Origin: DATAWZ01 sp036266975
GTDB taxonomy: Bacteria > Actinomycetota > Thermoleophilia > Solirubrobacterales > Solirubrobacteraceae
Direction of reading: 5' to 3'
Assembly: GCA_036266975.1 (NCBI GenBank)
Contig: DATAWZ010000253.1
Span: 1-10,137 of the forward strand
Length of the DNA stretch: 10,137 nucleotides
Of the stretch, positions 1 to 5,890 are shown piece after piece. Positions within the stretch are counted from its first letter, which is position 1; every line of letters starts with the position of its first letter. Both the position numbers and the translations under genes were made by a program. Under the pieces are notes generated by a model, which saw only the letters and a program-made list of their open reading frames with translations, was not told the origin of the DNA and made no database searches.

Positions 1-2810
1 CCCGCGCCCTGCTCCAGGACGCCTTCGTGGCCGTGCGCCACCGCACCACGCTGGAGGGGTGCGAGGCGCAGCGCCGCGGCAACCACGGCCACGTGCTCGC
101 CTCCCCGCGAGCCATGGCCGCCCGCTTTGCCGACCATCCCGACGCGGTGCTCGAGACCGCCCGGGTCGCGGAGATGCTCCAGTTCCGCCTGAACACCGAC
201 CTGGGCTACCGCTATCCGGGCGCCGAGGACCCGCAGGCCCAGCGCCGGCTGGTCGAGCTGTGCCAGGCGCGGCTGGCCGAGCGCTACGCCGATCAGCCCG
301 CGGCCGCGCGCCAGGCCGCCGGCGAGCGGCTGGCCGAGGAGCTCGCGCTGATCGGCACGCTCGACCTGGCCGGCTTCTTCCTGCTGCACCACGAGATGCT
401 CGAGCTCGCCCGCGAGGTCGCCCTGGAGGTGCGCGGGGCGGCGTGCGCGCGGGCGCTGCTGCCCCCCGGGCGCGGGCGCGGCTCGTCGGTCTCCTCGATC
501 GTCTGCTTCTTGACCGGGCTCTCACACATCGACCCGGTGGCCAACCGCCTGGCGCTCGGGCGCTTCCTCAACGAGGACCTGCGCTCGCTGCCCGACATCG
601 ACCTCGACTTCCCGCGCGACATCCGCGAGGTGCTGATCCCGCGCGTGCACGAGCGCTTCGGGCGCGACCGGGCCGCCCTGGTGGCCTCCTATCCCTCCTA
701 CCGGTCGCGCGGGGCGATCCGCGACCTGGGCAAGGCGCTCGGGCTGCCGGCCGGCGACATCGAGCGCGTCGCGCGCGGCGCCGAGGGCTTTCAGCCGAGC
801 GACTGGTCGCACGGGGACCGGCCCTTCGAGCGCCTGGACGGGGTCGCCGGCGACATCCGCGCGGCGATCGGGCCCGACCGGGCGCGCAGCCCGCGCTGGG
901 CCTGGCTCGGCCGGCTGGCCGAGGAGGCCCGCGGGCTGCCGCGCCACCTCTCCCAGCACCCCGGCGGGATGATCATCGCCACGCGGCCGCTGATCGACTG
1001 CTGCCCGGTCGTCCCCGCGGCGATGGAGGGCCGCCAGATGGCCCAGTGGGACAAGGACTCGTGCGCCGACGCGGGCTTTCTGAAGATCGACCTGCTCGGG
1101 CTGGGGATGCTCTCGGCCGTCGAGCGCTGCGTGGAGCTGATCGCGCAGACTCGCGGCGAGCGCATCGACCTCTCCCGCATCCCCTTCGACGACCCCGAGA
1201 CCTACCGGGCCATCCAGGCCGCCGACACGGTCGGGGTCTTCCAGATCGAGAGCCGCGCGCAGATGCAGTCGCTGATGCGCACGCGTCCGGAGAACCTCGA
1301 CGACCTGACGATCCAGGTGGCGATCGTGCGCCCCGGCCCGATCCAGGGCGGCGCGGTCAACCCCTATATCGAGCGCCGCCAGCGGCTGCGGGAGAACCCC
1401 TCCTACCGGTTCGAGCCGTTGCACCCGTGCCTGGAGCCCGTCCTGCGTGACACGCTGGGCACGATCATCTTCCAGGACCAGGTGATGGAGGTCGCCCAGG
1501 CGTTCGCCGGCTTCTCCGCCGGCGAGGCCGACGGGCTGCGCCGGGCGATGAGCCGCAAGCGCGCGGGCGCGGCGATCGAGGCCTACCGCAACCGCTTCCT
1601 GGCCGGCGCCCACGCGCACCGCGGGGTCCAGGGGCCGCTGGCCGAGCGGGTGTGGGAGATGGTGGCCGGCTTCGCGGGCTTCGGCTTTCCCAAGTCGCAC
1701 AGCGCCGCCTTCGGGCTGCTCGCCTACCAGTCGACCTGGCTGCGCGTCCGCTACGCCCCCGAGCTGCTGTGCTCGCTGCTCAACGAGCAGCCGATGGGCT
1801 TCTACGCGCCCGACAGCCTCGCCCACGAGGCCCAGCGGCGGGGGATCACGCTGTTGCCCGCCGACGTCGCCCGCTCGGAGGTCGAGTGCACCATCGAGCG
1901 CGTGCCCGAGGCGACCACCCAGCCCGCCCTGGCGGTCAGGTTCGGCCTGGGCTACATCAAGGACGTCGCGCGCGAGGAGGTGGAGGCGATCGTCGCCGCG
2001 CGGCAGGCCGGCGGCGCCTTCCGCTCGCTGGGCGACCTCGCCGCCCGCGCCGGCGCCGGCCGCGCGGCGTTGGAACAGCTCGCCTGGTCGGGGGCATGCG
2101 ATGGATTGGTCTCGGGTGCGGGCCCCCACACGCGCCGCGTCGCGCTGTGGGAGCTCGGGATCGCGGTGCCGGGCCGGCGCGTGCCCGGCGGGACCCAGCT
2201 CTCGCTGCCCCTGGAGCTCCCCGCCGCCCCCGGCCTGCGTCCCCTGGACCGCTGGCAGGAGCTGGTCGCCGAGTACGCCACCACCGGCGTGACCCTCTCC
2301 GGCCACGTGCTCTCGGTGCTGCGCCCGCGCCTGCCCCGCGAGGCCGTCACGAGCGCCGAGCTGGCGGGCCTGCCACACGGCACCACCGTGGCCATCGCCG
2401 GCCTGGTCGTCGCCCGCCAGCGCCCGGGCACCGCCAGCGGGATCGTCTTCATGCTCCTGGAGGACGAGACCGGCACGGTCAACCTGATCGTCCCCCCCGC
2501 GCTCTACGAGCGCCGCCGCGGGCTGGTGCGCACCGAGCCGCTGCTGCTCGCCCGCGGGCGCCTGGAGAAGCTCCCCGCCGCCGGCGGGGCGATCAACGTC
2601 ATGGTCGCCGAGGTGCAGGCCGTCGAGTCCTCGCTGTCCGCGCCCCGCCGCGAGCGCGACCTGCAGCCGGCGCCCCGGCCGCCGGCGACCGTCCACCGCC
2701 TGCCGGCCGGCGCCGACCCCGGCGAGGACGACGAGGCCGCCCGCGTGGCCGCGAGCATGCGCGCGGTCGCGCCGCCGGTGATGAGCTTCGCCGCCGGGAG
2801 GCGGCGATGA
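1..2810 (+). CDS. dnaE2: Error-prone DNA polymerase DnaE2 (5' end missing)
   Basis: This is a C-family DNA polymerase alpha subunit of the DnaE2 type, which carries out damage-induced translesion synthesis, usually with ImuA/ImuB partners. The frame is open from base 3, and the GTG at 27 is internal rather than a start, because homology-like sequence continues upstream of it. About 935 codons are visible against roughly 1,000-1,150 for the family, so most of the PHP domain is lost to the window edge. Visible in order: GRGSSVSSIVCF; palm motif PDIDLDF at 591-611 with two catalytic aspartates; RSRGAIRDLGKALGL; HLSQHPGGMII; the third catalytic Asp in KIDLLGLG (Asp at 1089-1091); VRPGPIQGGAVNPYI; GFPKSHSAAFGLLAYQS; NEQPMGFYAP (the last three are very typical of DnaE2); a helix-hairpin-helix region; an OB-fold from about 2388 (VAIAGLVVARQRPGTA) to 2640; and a tail ending VMSFAAGRRR. 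All three catalytic acids are present, so the enzyme should be active. Any imuA/imuB genes or LexA box would lie upstream, out of view. An essential replicative DnaE is unlikely given these motifs. Confidence 0.95.
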   Translation, partial: RALLQDAFVAVRHRTTLEGCEAQRRGNHGHVLASPRAMAARFADHPDAVLETARVAEMLQFRLNTDLGYRYPGAEDPQAQRRLVELCQARLAERYADQPAAARQAAGERLAEELALIGTLDLAGFFLLHHEMLELAREVALEVRGAACARALLPPGRGRGSSVSSIVCFLTGLSHIDPVANRLALGRFLNEDLRSLPDIDLDFPRDIREVLIPRVHERFGRDRAALVASYPSYRSRGAIRDLGKALGLPAGDIERVARGAEGFQPSDWSHGDRPFERLDGVAGDIRAAIGPDRARSPRWAWLGRLAEEARGLPRHLSQHPGGMIIATRPLIDCCPVVPAAMEGRQMAQWDKDSCADAGFLKIDLLGLGMLSAVERCVELIAQTRGERIDLSRIPFDDPETYRAIQAADTVGVFQIESRAQMQSLMRTRPENLDDLTIQVAIVRPGPIQGGAVNPYIERRQRLRENPSYRFEPLHPCLEPVLRDTLGTIIFQDQVMEVAQAFAGFSAGEADGLRRAMSRKRAGAAIEAYRNRFLAGAHAHRGVQGPLAERVWEMVAGFAGFGFPKSHSAAFGLLAYQSTWLRVRYAPELLCSLLNEQPMGFYAPDSLAHEAQRRGITLLPADVARSEVECTIERVPEATTQPALAVRFGLGYIKDVAREEVEAIVAARQAGGAFRSLGDLAARAGAGRAALEQLAWSGACDGLVSGAGPHTRRVALWELGIAVPGRRVPGGTQLSLPLELPAAPGLRPLDRWQELVAEYATTGVTLSGHVLSVLRPRLPREAVTSAELAGLPHGTTVAIAGLVVARQRPGTASGIVFMLLEDETGTVNLIVPPALYERRRGLVRTEPLLLARGRLEKLPAAGGAINVMVAEVQAVESSLSAPRRERDLQPAPRPPATVHRLPAGADPGEDDEAARVAASMRAVAPPVMSFAAGRRR

Positions 2811-2831
2811 GAGGCTACGCTGCTCGGGACC

Positions 2832-3089
2832 GTGGCCGTGTGCGAGCTGCGCCGGAACCTCAGCCGCTACCTCACGCGAGTGAAGCCGGAGAGTCACTGA
2901 TCGTCACCGAGCGCGGCCGTGCGGTCGCGGTGATCCGCCCACCCGGGAGCGACAAGTGCCTACGCCGAGGTCGCGGAACACCACGGGACGACGATCCCAC
3001 GAGGTCGGCTCGAGGAGACAGCCCGCCGGCTCGCCGGTTCCGGTGCACCGCCCGGGACCACCGACGCCTTCCTTGACGAAAGGACGCCA
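2832..3089 (+). pseudogene. Phd/YefM-family antitoxin, broken by two frameshifts
   Basis: Three stretches in two frames join into one antitoxin-like protein of about 86 residues, a normal length for the family. From GTG 2832, frame 3 reads MAVCELRRNLSRYLTRVK, the usual Phd N-terminus (V-x-ELR-x-NLS-x-YL-x-RVK). At about 2885 one base is missing and the sequence moves to another frame: AGESLIVTERGRAVAVIRPP, the conserved Phd core. At about 2957 one extra base restores the first frame: AYAEVAEHHGTTIPRGRLEE, ending in GTTDAFLDERTP near 3089. Staying in the first frame hits TGA at 2898-2900. An alternative ATG at 2807, overlapping the dnaE2 stop as ATGA, reads the middle stretch but gives nonsense on both sides. 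An intact protein would bind DNA and neutralise a cognate toxin, often a VapC-type PIN nuclease; none is recognisable here. The gap to dnaE2 is 21 bp. The family call rests on recognised motifs, the indel positions on hand alignment. A sequencing or assembly error is possible but would need two separate events. Confidence 0.8.
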
Positions 3090-3455
3090 GTGCTCTCTGC
3101 TCGAGAAGCGCGCCGGGTCGCCCGGGCCATGGCAGCAACAACCATCCGGGGCGGGCTCGCGCCTGTGAGCGTGCGAGCTGGCTGGATTGCCGTCGCGACC
3201 GGCTCTGTGACGCCATGGACGCCTCAGTCGGCGACCAGGGCCTGCTCGCGCGAGGTGTCTGGCGATCGCGTTTGGCCGGAGCGCTACTCACAACTCTGCT
3301 CACGATTGCCGCCCGCTGCTACCGTCGCCTTGGCCGGCACGATCACGCCGCCCACGCGAGGAGCACGCGCGCGCCTCGCGAGGAAAGCCGGTCGCTCGTG
3401 GCCGGCTTTCGCGCTGCGAGCGCGCACGTCCGTCCGAGCCCTTAGCGCGGCGTCC
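3090..3455. other. Region with no recognisable gene; possible toxin start relic
   Basis: No frame on either strand here resembles a known family, although a high-GC open frame runs through it. AAAGGA at 3079-3084 lies 5 nt before GTG 3090, right after the antitoxin relic ends, exactly where a toxin gene would be expected to start. The protein read from that GTG begins MLSAREARRVARAM and shows no PIN-domain acidic motif of the usual N-terminal kind. The sequence looks less codon-biased than the flanking genes, as expected for decayed or intergenic DNA. The only clear structure is the hairpin at 3383-3410 and a short palindrome (CCTCGCGAGG, 3374-3383) beside it. The likely reading is toxin-antitoxin debris plus the 3' flank of the propeller gene, but the toxin part is inference. 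Confidence 0.4.
3383..3410. terminator. Hairpin, likely terminator of the minus-strand propeller gene
   Basis: A perfect 9 bp stem, GAAAGCCGG at 3383-3391 and CCGGCTTTC at 3402-3410, encloses a 10 nt loop. It lies 45 bp beyond the stop codon of the minus-strand gene ending at 3456, a natural terminator position. The stem reads the same on both strands, so it could act in both directions. No T-run follows on either strand; U-poor hairpin terminators are common in high-GC actinobacteria. Its role as a terminator is inferred from position and shape only. Confidence 0.5.
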
Positions 3456-5264
3456 TCAGCTGTCAGGCCCCACGTATCGCAGGTACACCTGCTCGCTGGA
3501 GGGCATCGGGAAGACGGCGCCGAGCGCGAGCTCGACCGGCGAGGCCTGCGCCGGGGTCAGCCAGACCGTACGGGTCGGGGCCGAGGTGGCGGCGTACTCG
3601 GGGGAGTGGTTGCCCTCCTCGTAGAGGGTCACGCCGGTGATCGTGAGCGCCCCGACGGTCACCGTCGACAGGCTCGAGGACGCCGACGTCGGACACGCGG
3701 GGTGGCCGCGGCCGCCGCAGCCGATCGGCACCTGCACCGCGACGCTCGGGACGCCCGTGTCCAGCGGGTCCAGGTCGGCGTCGGTCGAGGTGAACGGGAT
3801 GTAGTTGCCGCGCGAGCTGCCATCGCCGACCTGCGCGGGCAGCACCGAGGGAGCGTCGTTGTAGGCGAGGTCCTCGATCAGGCGGATGTTGTCGATCTTG
3901 CGGTCCCAGGTGACGACGTCGCGCGCGCCGGAGTAGCCGAAGCTGCCCTGGCGGCCGAGCGGCTGCAGGTTGGCCGCGTCGGTGTCGAAGTAGACGTCCT
4001 GGCCGGCGTCGGTCATCGTCGGATCCAGGCTGTCGCCCTCCCCGACCCCGCCCCATGAGGACTTGCTCACGCAATAGATCCCGTCGCCGTCGTGCAGCAG
4101 CCCGGTGCGCTCGACGATCTGCACGTGACCGTCGGCGCAGCCCCCCATCAGGTCGCTGGCCTGGGTCTGAAACGCCACGTTCTCGCCGTCCTGGCCCACC
4201 GACGGGCTCGTCGAGGGCCCGTTGCCGGCGGTTCCCCTCGGCGTGACGGATACCAATCGGGTCGTCAAGCGCAGCACTTGAAGCGTCGCGTGGCGACGGC
4301 GGCGCACGTACTGGCGCTGGAGCAGCCGCTCGTAGATCTGCGAGATCGCCCCGCCGCTCGATGACGGCCCGGGCTCTCCGCCCAGGTTCGCCGCCGTGGA
4401 GGCGAACGCGAGCGCCTGCCCGTCGCGGCTGAAGGACGCCTGGCTGCTGCTGCCTCGGCCGGGATGACCACGCGTCGCCGAGGCCAGGAAGGTCAGCCCG
4501 AGGAGCCCGCGATCGAGCGTGGCGTAGTCGCCGACGCCGATCTGGCGTACGTAGACCTCGCTGACGCCGGCCGGAGCAGGCGCGGTGACCGCGCTGCGCC
4601 AGCGCGGGTTGCGCGTGTGGGTGAGGGCAAGGTTGGTCGCCGACGAGACGAAGGCCACGCGCGTGCACTGGCCGTTGACCGTCACCTGGCTGGTCGGTCC
4701 GTTGGCCTGCTGGCCCTGGGCGTTGACCGATACGCGGATGATGCGGCCGGTGGCCAGGTAGCGCACGAACGCGTCGGGCTGGCCGTTGCTGTCCCCGGAC
4801 ACGAGGTTGCTCGCCGAGGAGATGAAGGCGACGCAGGTGGGTGCGTCGCTGCTGTCGCCTGAGAGCGCCGGGCCCCAGGAGTCGCCGTTGGCCGACGCGC
4901 CGCCCATGCCGAGGGACGCGAGCGTGGTGCCGCCGTACTGCCAGGGCGTGCCGATTGGGTGCGCTCCGGTCTCGTAGGGGCCCGCACGGGCGACGAGGTA
5001 CACGTTGCGAAAGCCGTCGGTGGGCTGGACGACGATGTTCGTGGCCGCCGAGTCGTAGGCGGCGACCCGGGCGATGCGGTTATCGCGCGAGATCACCGGG
5101 TCCAGCGACGGCGCGTTGGGCAGGCCGCCGCCCAGCGCCCGGGAGAGGAGGATCGTCGTCGAGGGATCCGCGGGGTCGGCCGGGCTTCCCCACGCCGCGC
5201 AGGGCGATCCCAGCGCGAGCGCGAGCGCGCCGGCGAACGCGACCCTGCGAGCGAACGCTGCCAT
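3456..5264 (-). CDS. Secreted TolB/PD40-like seven-bladed beta-propeller protein
   Basis: This 602-residue exported protein has unknown function. The N-terminus MAAFARRVAFAGALALALGS followed by PCAAWG is a Sec-type signal peptide, with cleavage expected around residues 24-27. The body repeats a TolB/PD40-like blade motif, roughly (V/L)AF-x-S-x-A-x-NL, seven times: near residues 67 (VAAYDSAATNIV), 145 (VAFISSASNLV), 203 (VAFVSSATNLA), 285 (LAFASTAANLG), 363 (VAFQTQASDLM), 424 (VYFDTDAANLQ) and 489 (IPFTSTDADLD). Most are followed by a strand such as DAFVRYLATGRIIRVSV or SEVYVRQIG. Seven repeats fit a seven-bladed propeller; the last two are degenerate. Residues about 515-602 carry no propeller motif and look like a separate beta-rich tail. 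Such folds serve as binding platforms; no catalytic residues are evident. The ATG at 5264 is chosen because it directly precedes the signal peptide; no strong Shine-Dalgarno sequence is seen. It diverges from the calcium-binding gene at 5374, with 109 bp between them. Confidence 0.8.
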   Translation of the reverse strand: MAAFARRVAFAGALALALGSPCAAWGSPADPADPSTTILLSRALGGGLPNAPSLDPVISRDNRIARVAAYDSAATNIVVQPTDGFRNVYLVARAGPYETGAHPIGTPWQYGGTTLASLGMGGASANGDSWGPALSGDSSDAPTCVAFISSASNLVSGDSNGQPDAFVRYLATGRIIRVSVNAQGQQANGPTSQVTVNGQCTRVAFVSSATNLALTHTRNPRWRSAVTAPAPAGVSEVYVRQIGVGDYATLDRGLLGLTFLASATRGHPGRGSSSQASFSRDGQALAFASTAANLGGEPGPSSSGGAISQIYERLLQRQYVRRRRHATLQVLRLTTRLVSVTPRGTAGNGPSTSPSVGQDGENVAFQTQASDLMGGCADGHVQIVERTGLLHDGDGIYCVSKSSWGGVGEGDSLDPTMTDAGQDVYFDTDAANLQPLGRQGSFGYSGARDVVTWDRKIDNIRLIEDLAYNDAPSVLPAQVGDGSSRGNYIPFTSTDADLDPLDTGVPSVAVQVPIGCGGRGHPACPTSASSSLSTVTVGALTITGVTLYEEGNHSPEYAATSAPTRTVWLTPAQASPVELALGAVFPMPSSEQVYLRYVGPDS

Positions 5265-5317
5265 GCCAGACCAATCGGCCGCCGCGGCGCCGCGCTTGAG
5301 CGCTCCGGCTCACCGCG

Positions 5318-5323
5318 ACTTTA
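5318..5323 (-). promoter_or_regulatory. Possible -10 box for the propeller gene
   Basis: On the minus strand this reads TAAAGT, fitting the actinobacterial TAnnnT -10 pattern, in the 109 bp divergent gap. It would give a leader of roughly 45-50 nt before the ATG at 5264. No convincing -35 element lies at the right distance. One six-base match in a gap this size can arise by chance, so this is only a candidate. Confidence 0.25.
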
Positions 5324-5373
5324 CAGCTCGCTGACGGTTTAGAGGGAGGAATCTGCGGTTAGCAGTCAGACAC

Positions 5374-5853
5374 ATGCGACGCCTCATCCTCACCACCCTG
5401 CTCGCGCTCCTCGTCCCCGCGACGGTCGCGCTGGCCGAGGCCAGCCACGCCGGCTGGCCGCAGATCAACGGCGTGAGGCTCATGGACAAGGGTCCGCCCG
5501 GCGAGAGCCACGTCCTGCGCGGTGATCCGAGCAAGCACAACGAGCTGCTCGGCGGGTATGGCAACGACACCCTCTACGGCGGCCAGGCCGGCGACGTGCT
5601 GTGGGCCGACTACCAGCCCTCGGGCCAGCCGGCCAACCAGGTCACCACGATCTACGCGGGCAACGGCAAGAACTTCATCTACGCCAGCCATGGCACGAAC
5701 TACATCTTCACCGGGACCGGCCCGAGCTCCGTCCTGGCCCATTACGGGCGCGGCGTGATCCACTGCCAGTCCGCGCGGGTGAGCGTGACGGTCAGCCACA
5801 TTAGCCGTGCGCACTACAAGCTGCCCGGCTGCAAGCACATCCACATCGACTGA
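5374..5853 (+). CDS. Small secreted RTX-like calcium-binding protein
   Basis: This is a 159-residue exported protein. Residues 1-21 (MRRLILTTLLALLVPATVALA) form a Sec signal peptide ending in ALA. The mature part holds hemolysin-type (RTX) nonapeptides, GGYGNDTLY and GGQAGDVLW at residues 60-78, followed by weaker copies (AGNGKNFIY at 95-103, GTGPSSVLA at 114-122). In RTX proteins such repeats bind Ca2+ in turns of a parallel beta-roll. The stretch before them, HVLRGDPSKHNELLGG, and the later GRGVIHC and LPGCKH look like a fixed framework rather than a repeat. Cys131 and Cys153 could form a disulfide outside the cell. The protein is much shorter than RTX toxins and has no adhesin or enzyme domain, so I infer a small calcium-stabilised surface or extracellular protein. 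The purine stretch GAGGGAGGA at 5342-5350 lies 23 nt before the ATG, too far to be a normal ribosome site. The ATG is kept because the signal peptide starts there. The lectin-like gene follows after 37 bp and may be cotranscribed. Confidence 0.8.
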   Translation: MRRLILTTLLALLVPATVALAEASHAGWPQINGVRLMDKGPPGESHVLRGDPSKHNELLGGYGNDTLYGGQAGDVLWADYQPSGQPANQVTTIYAGNGKNFIYASHGTNYIFTGTGPSSVLAHYGRGVIHCQSARVSVTVSHISRAHYKLPGCKHIHID

Positions 5854-5890
5854 GGGACTGCCGGGGCCCCCGCGCGGGTAGTGGCATCTC

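Noticed and set aside
522..2897. Very long open frame antisense to dnaE2
   Set aside because: Its protein is low-complexity, rich in Gly, Arg, Ala, Gln and Asp, with no domain. It is an effect of high-GC third positions in the real gene on the other strand.
1652..3076. Long plus-strand frame running from inside dnaE2 through the antitoxin relic
   Set aside because: The part inside dnaE2 is Arg/Pro/Ala-rich shadow sequence. Only the stretch at about 2885-2956 is meaningful, and it belongs to the broken antitoxin.
3090..3455. Insertion sequence or integrase remnant
   Set aside because: No terminal inverted repeats, target-site duplication or transposase motif could be found; only a 10-base palindrome and one hairpin are present.
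3090..4058. Open frame starting at the GTG after the antitoxin
   Set aside because: From about 3456 on it is antisense to the propeller gene and reads as shadow sequence. The first 360 bases have no recognisable domain, so it is not called as a gene.
5353..5373. CTG at 5353 as an alternative start for the calcium-binding protein
   Set aside because: It lies too close to the purine stretch at 5342-5350 and would put a polar extension before an already complete signal peptide.
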